Source: Epiperipatus broadwayi (taxonomy: Eukaryota; Onychophora; Udeonychophora; Euonychophora; Peripatidae). From it: 64,000 nt of DNA. The notes beneath the pieces are model-generated. The model was given only the letters and a program-made list of their open reading frames with translations. It was not told where the DNA came from and did not search any database. Below are positions 31,421 through 45,833 of this stretch, one piece after another; within the stretch, counting starts at the first letter, position 1; every line of letters begins with the position of its first letter. A program made the position numbers and the translations under genes. The DNA lies in NCBI GenBank assembly GCA_028023455.1, contig JAQFVV010006506.1, forward strand, positions 1-64,000. Direction: 5' to 3'.

Positions 31421-34400
31421 AACCCTTTAAAGTGTGGTCAACTACATAATATCACCAAAACATCAGTGCACTGGGAATCGTAACCTCGATCACTGATCAA
31501 TTCCCGCTACTCATTGTCAGCTATTAAGAGCTGTATCTAAGAGCATATTATGCTATCTATTTTATGCACCAAGGACCACAACCAACATCTAGAGCAACTT
31601 ACCACAGACCAAACTAATGATCTACATAAACTTTTTATGATTTAATTTGATCGCAGCCAGGGTGTACCGCGAAAACCTATCATAGTAGTATGATAAAATA
31701 CAGTAAACAAATTAAAAATGCAATGTTATTATTTTCAAACTTTAATTTGCGATTTTTATTGTATGAGACCCAATGGCCGACCGTGTACAAGATGGCATAA
31801 TTTGTGAAACTACATAATATTATGAAATTTTAAACCATCTATATGATTTTTAATACAAATGCTAGTCCAGGTAAAGCTTTGCAATAAATAAACATAAATA
31901 TTTGGGTTCCTTTTTTTATAATTTACTATATCACTGAGACTCTTTTTATACTGACAAATGACAATTTAAAATGTTAAGTAAATATATTCAATCATATCAT
32001 TATTTGATAAATCTGTTTACAGGTTTACCAATCAATTGGTATTGTATACTAGAATCAACTATGCAAAGCCAAAATGATGAAAAAGGTAAATGGGATTTTA
32101 TTGTACCCCCCACATTATAAACTACCAAAGACTAAAAGCATCCAAATGTTTTTTTTTTTTTTCAAATATCATTAAACTCTTATATAATGTTGACTATAGT
32201 ATGTACTTCAATGTATGCTCTATCCAAGGTTTATGATTTCTGATTTTAAAAATGACACATAGCAACGGCACAGTAAGTTTAATTATAAATCAACGTTTAT
32301 TTACAAATTTATGAATAATAAATAATTAATTCCAATGTTATAATTAAAAACATAAATAAACAAATAAAATAAATAAATTATAATTCCATCGACTTTCTTC
32401 ACTAACATATCATAGGTATGGTTTTAAAAACCTAAAATCATACCTTATTTCAATTTGATATAATGAATCTTGAGCAGATTATACTAAATTCAACATCAAC
32501 TCATGAAGTATTTAACGTCACCTCCAGATTCAATAAATCCATACCGTAAATTATAATAATATAATAAATAATATTATATCTGTAGGATTTATCTAGAATG
32601 CAATCATTAAATAAAATGAAAATTAAAACTTACACTCTGGTAAATAATAATCAACCAACAGTTAATTATTATGAAGTAACTTGAATAGAATGTCCTGATA
32701 CAATTTGACGATCTACTTTGTAAATTATACTTACAAATGGAAGAAGATGATTTAGCAGATTAACTAAAATACTTTGCCCAACTTATATCTACGAAGTAAA
32801 ACATATTCCTGTGGATGCGTTCATCTACACATAGGAATTAAATAATACTAAACGCTTTGTGGATTGATACACCATCATAAAGTAATACGTATAATTACAC
32901 AATTCCGCGGATTAACCACCAGTGCTGGAATGAGTGTAAAATACAAAAATGGCAATTAAATAATCTGCGGATTAACCACCGGCACAGATTAATGCCTTTC
33001 AACATTATAAAACAACATTACTATTTACTTCACATTAAAGTGCAAAATCATCCTCCTCAGTTATTCTGATCATTCAGAATACACTAACACTTTAGCAAAT
33101 GTGGGTTCTTGCATAATAAAATGTTACTATAATCAGGACAACTAATGTACTAACTTATCTTGCTTAAAATAAAACATGTGTAATATAATATAAGTAATAT
33201 TGTATAGAAATATAAATCTGGAAAGACTCACAAAATACCTCACAAAGATTGATACATCTCATGAATTCATTTAGTACTTTTCAAGCCCTTTCGCAAGTGC
33301 TATTCTCTTGAATAAGTATTTTATTCAACCCCTATTAGTTTAAACTTAATAAATATAACTTATGAACTTCACATGCAAGTTCATATAACGATAAAATTAA
33401 AGTAATGAATTATTCATCAAATACATAAAATCTAATAGGTGTGTGTGTGATGTAAATTGAATGTATAGCATTTTAAAGTTCAATATATGAATTTTAGCAG
33501 GTGTGTGTGCCACAAATTAGATTGTAGAGCACTTTATAACTATAAATATGATCCGTGAAATCCATGTACGATGTGTCAAACAATAAATGTACGAAGTAAT
33601 AAATATAATTATGGTTGAATTCCATACATGCAATTTTATCCATTTGTGTTAGTTATTATAATCACTATTAGATTAACGATTTTACGTGGCTCCATAAATA
33701 AGAAACAATTTCAAAACATGACAAGCAGAATTTAAATGAAAATGTTTTTCAAAAGTTATTAATTTCTACATTTCTCTATTAAAATGTTCCAAGTTTCTCA
33801 CATCCATGCTAAATATTTATTTATCCACGCTTAAATCTAGGAATAACAATTATAGCAATTTATTCAATCATTCCAAACTGATGATAAAATTAGAAAATAG
33901 CTTTGATCAATTATTGAAGACTGTTTATTATCCAAATGACAAACAAATTAATTAGCAAATATATTACTGGCATTATAAAGTTAAATATCAATCAATACTA
34001 TATTTTTATTAGAATTTGAAATGGAAATATTAAACTATGTTGATAACTTTAACATTTTACTTTAATTTAAACTTCTTCTTTTTTTTTAAAAAAAATTTTC
34101 ATATTTATAAAACTTTTGTAATTAAAATACTTATTTAATTTTCCAAATTGTAGAACAATAAACATTTTAAAACATACCAAATTCTTGCAATTAATTCTTT
34201 TAAACTGGGAAGCTCCGACATTTTAAATGTAATATTGGAAAATTATTACCGGTGATTTGATCCACTTGGCCAGTCAACTTGAACAGACTTTTAAATTTAG
34301 CAATTCATCTTATAATTAAATACCACGATATTATTTTTATGTTTATAGCAAATTTGTGGTAATCCGTTTACTTGTTAATTATTTTAAAATAAGCTTATCA

Positions 34401-34530
34401 AATTTACACCATTTGCCTTCTTACCATTTTCTTTTTCTTTCTCTCTCCCTCCAAAAGACAAACTAACAGACGATCTTCTCTTAAATTCACGCTCTTTTCT
34501 TTTTTTACATTGAGATGCATACGTAATTAC
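31418..34530. other. LTR-like or unknown repeat edge, non-coding
   Basis: The left edge TGTAACCCTTTAAAGTG follows (TA)n directly and opens a less A+T-rich stretch to about 31.8 kb (for example ggtgtaccgcgaaaacc). Further on, gcggattaaccacc occurs twice (about 32908 and 32971). A phrase with ggtgtgtgtg, aaatt, gta-agca-tttta occurs twice about 63 bp apart (33438 and 33501). No frame is kept. A large degenerate LTR is possible, but the right edge was not found. Confidence 0.25.
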
Positions 34531-34863
34531 TGTATTTATTTTTAATAATTTATTTTAATTGAACATATGTTTTTTTGTTAATTCAATAGAAATAATTTTT
34601 AAGATTACTTTAAACAAATAAAAATAAAATATTATATTTTAATACTATTTTACCAAATTTAATGTGTTGTTAAAAATTTTTAAAAGTTAAACATTTTGAT
34701 ATGAATTAGTATATGGAACGAAGCAAATTTAAATTTATTAAAATAATATAAGAGAGTAATCTGTTCAAAGTGCAAATCAAGCCAATCAAATCACTATAAG
34801 AAGACAGAGAAATTTTTATACTAGTTACATCAATTATTATATTTTATGCTAAAATATATGGTT

Positions 34864-34993
<130 letters not shown>

Positions 34994-35097
34994 TAAATCA
35001 ATGTCTGTATTTCTTCAAAATAATATACTCAAATTTATAAATAAATATTTAAAAATACAGTATTTAAAAGCTTATAAAAATATATGTATAACCATCA

Positions 35098-35210
<113 letters not shown>

Positions 35211-35837
35211 TGAAGTCAAAAATGCATTATGTTCTGATATGTAATAATGGTTTAATACTAAACTAAAACTGGAAAACTTACCAGACATTAAAATAAATAA
35301 AACTGTCAGAGTTCTAGCAAAGTACATTAAATTAAATTGTGTACAATATTAACCAACATATGCATTCAACTAATTTTGAATAAAACTTCTCAATCACATT
35401 AAAATTAATATCAATTGAGATTCAAATTATTTCAGGAAATAATGAAGAGAAGAAGAAATTTATTTTCTGATTTATGCAATTAATAATGAATTTTGTATAA
35501 TTAAAAATTACTATATATAAATTATAAATAGTATTTGTCTGCTAGGTTTTAAACCATGATCTCATAATTTGTTATTTGTTTCTGTTATATTCAAGAAAGT
35601 AGTGATATTATGACAAATGTAAAAGATTATAGTACAAAAAAATTTTATTCAGCATAAAAATAAAAATAAAATTTGATCATTTACCATTAATACTTATTTT
35701 TAAATTGTGTGCTATGTCAGTTATAATATTTATTTAAGAAATTATAAATTAAAACTTTCACACAAGCCAATTTTAGTAAAATTAAAACATATATCATCAA
35801 TGTATTTCCCAAAAAAATGAAGGAAAAAGTTGATTTC

Positions 35838-36530
35838 AAGTCATCATCATCAACCACTATCAATCAAATGCAAGATAAAGAACTCCAAAATTCAATACTT
35901 CTTTTCTGATCTATATCTTCTCTTCTCCACATCAGCCCTGGACACTTTTTTATTTCATCCATCCATCTCACAATTGGTCTTTTTCTGGGTCATTTACAAT
36001 CTCTTAGAATCCAGTTAAAATTACAATTATCCATCTATTATATACTAGCAATATGTTCAGCCCAACTCCACTTCAGACTTTTAATTTTTTAATTAGGTCA
36101 GTAATACCTGTTTGTTCACTTACCCATATATTATGTTTTCGGTCACTTAAGACTTGTTACTCCCAACATGAATCTCCCCATACTTCTCTGGGAGGACTGA
36201 AGTCTCTGTATTGCTCTTCTAATAAGTGTTCAATTCTCAGAACCATAAGTAAGATCTGGTGAAACACATTTATTAAAAATCTTTCTTTCAAAAACATAGG
36301 CATATTATCTTTTGGTATCAAATTATTTCTACCAAAAGCATTCAAACTAAGTTTAATTGTATGATTAATTTCATCAATTATATTTCCATCTGTATTAATT
36401 ATATGACAAAGACATTTGTAACTGTTAACTTGTTCTAACTCATCATAACCAATCTTTATTTTCACATTTTGATAAAATCCATTAAACATTACTTTAATCT
36501 TTTTAACACATATCTTTAGTCCTGCTTTCC
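35838..36530 (-). pseudogene. RTE-like LINE pol, C-terminal part
   Basis: The open piece at 36489-36157 has VNSYKCLCHIINTDGN, the form of the LINE block VxSxKYLGxxIxxDG, followed by an EI...K...AFGR helix and LKERFLINVFHQILL (usual K..LI...V.P.LLYG). Beyond 36157, through frame changes, come phrases equivalent to RAIQRLQ, RPRKRPIVRWMDEIKK and a final W, the arginine-rich end of RTE pols (GRP..RW.DDI). The GLKICVKKIKVM start at about 36525 corresponds to the GLKMN..KTKVM block just after the catalytic YxDD. The catalytic box itself is not in this segment. Confidence 0.65.
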
Positions 36531-36599
36531 TAGAGCTTTAAAACATTATTTGCAAAAAAAAAAAAAAAAAAAAAACTTCATCACTCTAATGAATTTAAA

Positions 36600-37815
36600 T
36601 AAGAACTTTCAATTTGGTTTTGAGTATTAGTAAATTTTGAACATGATTCAGATTTCAATGCAATTAATAAGAAAATAACTGATACACTATTAAAAAGTGC
36701 AACAATGATAGCTGGTAGAAAAAAGCAGCAATTGATCAATACAATTTCTACTGAGACTAGACAATTTATGACGAAAAGAAGGAATATGAAGATATAAAAA
36801 ATGATGCATTAAAAAGCATTGAATAGCTTGAACTTTGTAAAATGGTGTGAAAATAATTGAAAATGATATAAGAAAGTATAATTGGGAACTAACAAGGAAA
36901 GCTATAAAATAGAGTAAAAATATCAAGAGTGTAAAACAACATTTTGGTATTGGTAAAAAAATTATATCTGCAATAATGAAAAAAATATGAAATTATTATT
37001 AAAAAGAGAAATGGCATCATGAAATGAATAAAAGTCTTCTATCAAAAATTATATAGTAATAAATAACACGTATTTTCTATATCCATTATATCTTCTGAAA
37101 AGTCCAGAAAATTAAATGAAGAAGTGAGGCATGAAATTAAATTTATGAATAAATGGAATGGCTTTAGATAATGATGAAATTATAATTGATATTAAAAGCA
37201 ACAGGTGAAGAAATAGAATATTTTTAGCAAAGTTATATACCAAATGTCTAAATGATAAAGATGTACCAGATGATTGAAAATATGCAACATTAGTATTAAT
37301 ATTTACAAAAAGGTGATAAAAATATTAGAAATTACAGACACATCAGCCTTTTATCAACTTTATAAAAAAAATGGTTCAAAGATAATTACAACTCATCTAC
37401 AGAGAACATTGGATTTCCAACAACCGAGACAACAACCTGGATTTAAAAGTGGTTTTTGTTCAGTAGATCATATCCATATATTGAGAGAAGTTATAAAAAA
37501 GTCAAATGGATATGAGTTTCTATTATGCTTTGGACTTGTAGATTATGAAAATGCTTTTGATTCTATAAACATTTCTTCAATGATTAAAGCATTGGATTGT
37601 CAAGGTATAGATCCAGGTTATTGTTATATTTTAAGGAATATTTATATAAATGCAACAGCAAAAATTAGAATACATAATGCTAATAGGAAAGTCAACATTG
37701 AGAAGGGTGTAAGACAGAATGACTCCATATCTCCAAAACTTTTTAAAGCAGTATTACAATGATTATTTTATTGATTAAATTGGACAGCTAAATGAGTGAA
37801 TACAAATGAATAGTA
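36600..37815 (+). pseudogene. RTE-like LINE pol, linker and RT blocks 1-4
   Basis: The first 650 bp are a heavily broken linker; a frame near 36680-36790 reads like the usual K.ET..L...R..M stretch. The open piece at 37274-37762 has QQPGFKSGF (usual EQAGFR-GF), VDHIHILREVIKKSNGYEF, GLVDYENAFDSI (catalytic block A, Asp present, usual FVDYEKAFDS), and VRQNDSISPKLFKAVL (usual VRQGDTISPKLFTA). The Gly of the RQG box is Asn. After a stop, a phrase LNWTAK follows, matching the LDW..KG that precedes YADD by some 30 residues; then similarity ends. The set of boxes is that of the RTE group. Confidence 0.75.
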
Positions 37816-39179
37816 TTTAAATTATTTAGATATTTCAGATTTCAAGTATTATTCATTTAATAATAAATTATATATGATAAAATAAATTAGAGATATTTCA
37901 TTCTTTTGAATTTCACTTAAATGGTCCTCATTTTTTCCATTGACCTATAATGTATTATTTGAAAAATTGCAAGGAATTTCATGAAAACAGATACTGTGCC
38001 TTATAAAATGTGATATCTCATGCCATTAAGCAGATTATTGCCAATGTATTTATATATCAAGTGTTTTTTATTTAGAATTGCATAATGCACACCCTAAATA
38101 AAACTTAAATAGTGATTGCAATATGCAAACAACACCATGTATTCATTTTTAGTATATCAGACATTTTATTTTTCTGAAGCTAATAACACAATTAAATTTT
38201 GATAATATGCTTGTTCTATACATTGGTTAGTCTTTGAATAATAAATAACATGTTTTTATGGTTATAACAATACAGTTCAGGAGGTATTATTAAACATTAC
38301 TTTTTTAATCTTAAATAATTTTATATAAGTAATATAAGACTATGAATTTTACAAACTGAAATATTAGTATGTTTTGTTACTTCAATGCAATGATTAATAA
38401 TTTTTCAGAAGACAAAACATTCTCTGCTGTAAGTCTGCATTTAATTTCTTAGTCCGTTTTTTCTGTACATTTGTAGAGAGGAACCACACAATTTATTTCT
38501 AGTGATAATGAAGTGTTTTTTATATATTTTTTTTATTTGCAGCTATATAAAGGATCAACTGGAATCAGAGCTTCATCTAACATTACTGAACATCACATCA
38601 TTTCATCATCCATTGGATCAAAAAATTATTGCAATATTCAATGACTAATGTAATATTTGTTCAATATTTCAGATAAAGATAATGAACATTGATGAACTTT
38701 TGTAATCACACAAGTAATTAATGGAATTGAATAATGAAAAGAACATTAACAAGTCTATAGAATAAAATTTGGAATAACAAAACTTAAGGAACTGATTACA
38801 TATCATGAGATTATTAACAAAATTTTTGAAGAATCTGACTTCAAAGCAAATCAACCATTTATTCTAAACATTTTCTCTAAAAATCATCAGACAATAAAAC
38901 TTGGTGTATCTCCTCCAAAGAAAACAATATGATGAAAGGATTTAAAATCTGAAATTATCAAAAATATTTAAATGCAATAATAGATCCTTATAATAAGTAA
39001 CTAATGACGAAAAACTGGATAATGATTGGATATATTATATAAAGAACAACTTTAAAGTAAGTGTTTTATCTATTTACACAAATTTCAGTTACATTATCTG
39101 ATACACTACACATTTTAAGTTGGCTGTTAAAAAAAAAGATAAAAGAAAATAATAGGTTTTTTAATTAAAATATTTTAAA

Positions 39180-39181
<2 letters not shown>
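37816..39181. other. No gene seen
   Basis: A tatataaagg phrase at 38544 follows a T-rich tttgcag. I cannot link it to a gene. Confidence 0.4.
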
Positions 39182-39235
<54 letters not shown>

Positions 39236-39524
39236 TAGTTGTGTTTAACTTGTGATTGTAATAGGAAAGGGGAGTGAGGTAAGGTAAAAAAAAGAAAATT
39301 TTGGTTATGAATTTATTTTGTAATTTTCAATTATTATTTTTTTTTGGACTATGTGATATTTATTGTATATATATATATATTATTTTAGTGTGCCTTGAAA
39401 AAGACTATAAAAAATAGTCGAAAAATGTTGGATTTCTTTTTCGTGATTATAGTCATAAAAAATCAAGTTTTAAAAAGAATGACTTAGTTCGTATTATGGT
39501 TAAAACTAATATGGCAGACTATTT

Positions 39525-39575
<51 letters not shown>

Positions 39576-39608
39576 ATTGTATTTATCATATATATATATA
39601 TATATATA
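39182..39608 (+). repeat. (TA)n arrays enclosing a short hairpin-bearing unit
   Basis: TA arrays stand at 39182-39230, 39366-39380, 39530-39572 and 39590-39610. The unit at 39381-39528 contains ccttgaaaaagactat, a short loop, atagtcgaaaaatgttgg (39393-39431): a 6-bp stem closed by agactat/atagtc and followed by CGAAAA. It resembles the terminal stem of the Penelope-like element at 57014-57050. It is probably a short terminal remnant of a related element. Confidence 0.5.
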
Positions 39609-40021
39609 TGAAACATGATAAAACAATGCATTTGTTGATTTTTGGATTTAGTTTTAAGTACATTTAAAAAGTAGAGTTTGTTATTATATAAGTATTTACT
39701 TTGTTTAACTATATTTAATGGAGTATAAAATAGTTGACTGAAGCAACAAAGACCTGTGAATCTAAGCCTGTCACTTCTGAAACTTGAATATCACAAAAAA
39801 ATACACGGAAATAAATTAATTGATTATTTTAGTAATTTCATTTATAGATATTTTCATTTGACTTATTATCATAATTTTATAGATGATTTTGAATTAAAAG
39901 AAATAAATAAATAAACATTTAACTTTTGAATGATTACAGTATTTGACTTATAAATAAGTAATAAATAAACATTATAAAAGCTTATAGCATAAAATGTCTA
40001 AGATTTACACTCTAATTGTTC

Positions 40022-40231
<210 letters not shown>

Positions 40232-40299
40232 GATAATATATACATAATAATATATATAATAGATAAGGTAATACATAGCTTCATGAACCCCACTCACAC

Positions 40300-41490
<1,191 letters not shown>

Positions 41491-43109
41491 TAATTAATTA
41501 TTATTAATCAGGAAGCCAATTAAAACTTTAAATATAAAAAAAACTATGCTAATATGCTGTAAGTCTTTATTTAAGTGTTAATTGAATGACAATACAACTC
41601 TGAAGTCTCCTTAAGGTAAATAAGATTGCTAATAAAAATAAGAAGAAAAAAAAACACTTCTTTCCTTCTTTTCTAACTATCTCATTGGGTTTGCAAAAGA
41701 CAGTGTGTAAAAATAAAGATAAAAAATTGTTAGAATATTTATTGATTTTTGAATTGCCTTAGGGTTTAAACTATTTCACATCATTTCATATATTTTTAAT
41801 AAAAATAAATGTATGAAATATACTTTTTCTAAAAGAATGGAATGACTTTTATTTAATCAAATGCTTAAAAATTATTACTACCACTCATAACTAAAAGAAA
41901 GATAGCCATTACCAAATAATACATTTATTTTATTTCTAAATATTTTACAATATTTAAAATTTTAATATATGCATTTTTTTTTCTAAATGGGTAGGATAAG
42001 AATGTTGGCTAAGGAGTTGTGGGATAGAGTGAATTGAAGCCTGTCCATTAAAGTATGAAGATTGGTTATTTTAATATAAGCTGAGCATTGATTGTATATA
42101 TGTGTGGAGATGATACTAAGCTTGTTTAGCAGGAAATACCTATATTGGTGATTATTTATTTTTTCGACATGTGTGTCATCAAGTTTATCAGCAGGATGAG
42201 ATAGCATGGGGAGTTGAGGGTCATGTGAAAATCTGAGTTCAAACCTTATATATAACATTTAGAATTTTATAGAAATTTGTGCTGAAAACAAATAATTATA
42301 CTTTTAAAAAATGTCTATAACTATTTTAACTGATATTGAGGATTACAATTTTTTTCTTCTCCTTACTGGAGAACAAGCCATATTTATCTTAAACAGTGCA
42401 TATTTAACTAGGTAATCGAGCAGATTAAATAAAATATTAAATAACAAAAATAACACTTATTGAAAAAATATACATTTATATACCTAATAATAGGACAAAA
42501 GTTTTTCAAATATTATTACTTCATACCATATTGATAATTTCTATTCATAAATATTTTTACTGTCACTTTATCCAAATGGAAATAAAATTTAAAACAAATT
42601 AATTTAATGCTTTAATTATTGTTATAAATGTTAAATTTTTCTACTATGAAAACAATATTTATGTTCTAACAAATTTCAATTAGTTGAGTATAACTATATT
42701 TACTTATATAATTTTTAATTTAACACATTTAAATTTGTAGCAATGTTGTTTGCCTTGTAAAAATAAACACATATTACGTTAGTGAATTATATATGGTATA
42801 ATCGAATTTTATATTTTATTATAGTGCAATGTGTGAAACAATTTACAAATTCTCCTTACTTTTAGTTAAAATTTGTTTTGTTAGGTAATGATAATGAAAC
42901 ATAGAAAGATATTTTATATTGTAAACTTTAGAACCAATTTAAAAAATCCAAAATTTAGGTTTAAAAGGTTATTTAATGTATATGTTGATATTTAATATTT
43001 AAGTATAGTTAAAGTTATATAAATATATTTCACTATGTTTGTAAAAGAATACACACTAAAAGAATACACATGTATGTGCATTTGGCGAGAAAATGTGTTA
43101 GTATTTGTG
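41491..43109. other. No recognised gene; one open stretch on the minus strand
   Basis: The minus-strand frame 42258-41983 (91 codons) has mixed composition (HPADKLDDTHVEKINN) and slightly higher G+C. I recognise no domain and rate it at most a fragment of an unknown repeat. The rest is A+T-rich. Confidence 0.25.
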
Positions 43110-43265
43110 CATATATATATATATATATTACTTTTTGGGCTAAATCGTGTGTTATTTTCCATTACTAACCGATATTTTGACGAACTGTAATATAATCCGC
43201 CATTCTCAAGGTTAACTTTTGAAAGAAAAATCGTTAGATCTCAAACAATATATATATATATATAT
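43110..43265 (-). repeat. (TA)n-bounded unit with a terminal-stem-like motif
   Basis: TA arrays at about 43111-43128 and 43249-43265 enclose about 118 bp. On the minus strand it reads ccttgagaatggcgg, then a spacer, then cgtcaaaatatcggt (43212-43168). The layout CTTGA-GAA ... CG-AAA is shared with the unit at 39393 and, more loosely, with the Penelope-like ends. Confidence 0.4.
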
Positions 43266-44956
43266 TAAATCTATTAATATACGCGCGTGTATATATATAT
43301 CTTCAAGCAAACTTGTAAATAAATAATTTTAACTTGTGACTTTCAATTTATAATTTAAAAAAAAATAATTTGATGGGAAATTCATTTATTAAAAATTTAT
43401 TAAAAACACTTTTATTCATTAAAATTTAATAAAGATAGGTGTATGAGTGAATGGGGAGTGAGTGAGAAGATAGCTGAGGTTTAATAATAATTAAGTCATA
43501 TGTATATCCAATTCTAGATCTTTTAAAGATACAATTAATTTAAATTTCGGCTAATTAAAACTCCTGAACATTTTAATTGGTAAAGTTAGATTAATTATAG
43601 AAAAAAAATGCATATTTATAATTGGCCTATAAATGATATTTATGTAATGAAAAAAAAATAATTGCTTTGTATTTTATATTTGCAAGAATGTTTTCAATAT
43701 TGGACCTTGCAGTTGAAGGCGTTAATGTATGTTTAATTACGAACAAGAATGGCTTAGACAAAGATATATGAAATCTGGAAAACGTTCCTAATTAATAAAT
43801 AGCTACAAAATTAAATTGTCATTAAACTGATCAAAATAGTGATCAGAAAAAAAAAAAAATAAAAAAAAAATCAGGTTGTCTTTTAGCGAAATTATTATAA
43901 ATATCTCAGAAAATGTAAATTTATATTCTTTTTATAATTTCTTCTTCTGAAAAGATTTTTCAATCTTATTATTAAGAAAATTATTTAAATCTTGGTTTCT
44001 AGAAGCTATACTATGCTAACCAGTGAGTAGAAAACTTGTATCCGCTTCTATTAAGCTTATTAGGGGAGTGTGAATTGGAATCTCAATAGAGTTTATAAAA
44101 TGCTGTTTACTTGAAGTCTACTGAACTGTACCTGTGTCAATGTTCCTGTCATCATCAAATAATTCAGCCTACTATCTGACTTACTGTGCCATCATTCCAG
44201 AAATAAGAAGTTACCTAGAGTAATTATGCTACTATCACCAGACTGTCTTCAATCAATTATTAATATCCAAAAAAAATGACCTACTATGGCGCTGTGATTT
44301 TCCCCATATAAACTACATGTTGCCATTACAACTCTCAATGCTCTTTATATTTCATCATATTTTCAAATCGTTTATGAAGGGAATAACAAGTAGGAACATT
44401 TGAACTCTATATATGATAATCTGGACCTTTATACCAATAAAAAATCATAAGTATTTGATGTTTCACTTCTACTTGTATAATTTATTTTATTTTGTTATTT
44501 TTTTTTAATAATTAATTTACTTAACCTATATTGTTAAGAATGATAGAATAGAATGCTAGATGTGGTCATCCTTAAAGTTTAAAAATATACTAGATTGATT
44601 ATAATGAAAATTAAGTGAGAGAGAAGTCTATTTTTGTAAACATATTTTATTTCTGAGAAACATTATAAAAGTAAACTAACCTAATAAACATGCCAAAATG
44701 TTTTAAATCACCTCCCTCACTTTACCTATCAATGATTTTGTTTTCTTAAAATATAATCTGCCCTGCATTTTAATTATATATTTTAATTTTACAATTGGAA
44801 AGCCAGCGGTTTTATAAACAATTGAAAAAAAACTGAATCAGTTAAAAATAGTCTTTGAACTGACATTTATATTCAGTTTATTTGAAGGGGAGAAATATAT
44901 GTCAACTGACTTAAATTAGGTGAAATAAGTCATTTATCCAAATATTTTATTATACC
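43266..44956. other. No gene seen
   Basis: The stretch at 44.0-44.5 kb is less A+T-rich but stops occur in all frames and no repeat was found. Confidence 0.45.
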
Positions 44957-45505
44957 TATATGTAAATGAATCAATTATTTTATATAGTGTGATATTTATA
45001 AACTGTAATATTTAAACAACATTAAGCTGTTGAACATGTACTTTGCAGATTTTAATTATAAATGACTGAATACTAACACTTCACACACATGATAAAGTCT
45101 TTGGAAAAGATAAAGTGGCCATCTATCTTTTCGAAACCAAATGCTTTTGTATGGGCAAATCTTAAATGTTTGAAAGTGGAAGCGTGAAGATATTAAATAA
45201 TCACTTTAAATTAATTTTACATGCTTTAATGAATGATGCTGGTGAAATTTAATACAATTTATGATATGTCATTCTTATCTGACAATAAATGTATGTAAAT
45301 ATATCAATTATTTTATATAGCACAATGTTTATAAACTGTAATATTTAAACAGCATTACGCTGTTGCACATGTGCTTTGCAGATTTTAACTATAAATGACT
45401 GAATACTAACACTTCAAATGGATGAGAAAGTCTTTGGAAAAGATAGAGCGGCCATCTATATTTTTGAACCCAAACGCTTTTGTATGGGCAACTCATAGAC
45501 CTCTG
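44957..45505 (+). repeat. Direct duplication, two copies of about 210 bp, offset 333 bp
   Basis: Copy 1 at about 44957-45170 and copy 2 at about 45291-45503 share long phrases: aactgtaatatttaaaca, gcagattttaa-tataaatg, actgaatactaacacttca, aaagtctttggaaaagat, gcttttgtatgggcaa. They differ at scattered sites. No frame is kept; the function is unknown. Confidence 0.85.
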
Positions 45506-45760
45506 GAGCTATCTTATGATGTATTTCTTAGTACATATGTATAAAATCTATAGGGTAGACCTTCAATTGAGCAGGGCATTTAAATCTTTTAATTATCATT
45601 AATCTTTAGTTTGGCCAATAAAATATTATACGACCCTTTGTTTAGATATATTTTGTGGTCACTCATACTTAACTTTGTTTATCATATAATTGCAGGCTTT
45701 TGTAGTTAAGCGTTATTTATCACTCTTCATTTTAATTAATTTAATTTTGCAATTCTGGAT

Positions 45761-45796
45761 TATATATATATATATATATATAATATAGATCCATGT

Positions 45797-45830
<34 letters not shown>
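45761..45830. repeat. (TA)n arrays abutting an LTR
   Basis: Two TA runs separated by ataatatagatccatgtatac. The second ends directly at TGTGCCC. Confidence 0.93.

Positions 45831-45833
<3 letters not shown>

Larger units (their letters stand above)
35838..37815. mobile_element. RTE-like LINE copy with inverted 5' part
   Basis: The left segment (minus, 36530 to 35838) carries the RT C-terminus and the element 3' end, closing in a gatgatgatga run. The right segment (plus, 36600 to about 37815) carries the endonuclease-RT linker and RT blocks up to the GVRQ box. The two segments meet head to head near 36.54-36.60 kb around a (A)22 run. The plus segment stops shortly before the catalytic box; the minus segment starts just after it. 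This is the geometry of one 5'-inverted insertion (twin priming) with a small internal loss. Confidence 0.6.

Noticed and set aside
33875-33900. ctgatgataaaattagaaaa as a hammerhead ribozyme
   Set aside because: The core words are present, but stem II would be only three A-T pairs and no stem I or III pairing was seen. It is likely chance in A+T-rich DNA.
36030-36262. Plus-strand frame at 36053-36262 as a gene
   Set aside because: It is the antisense of the LINE C-terminus read on the minus strand.
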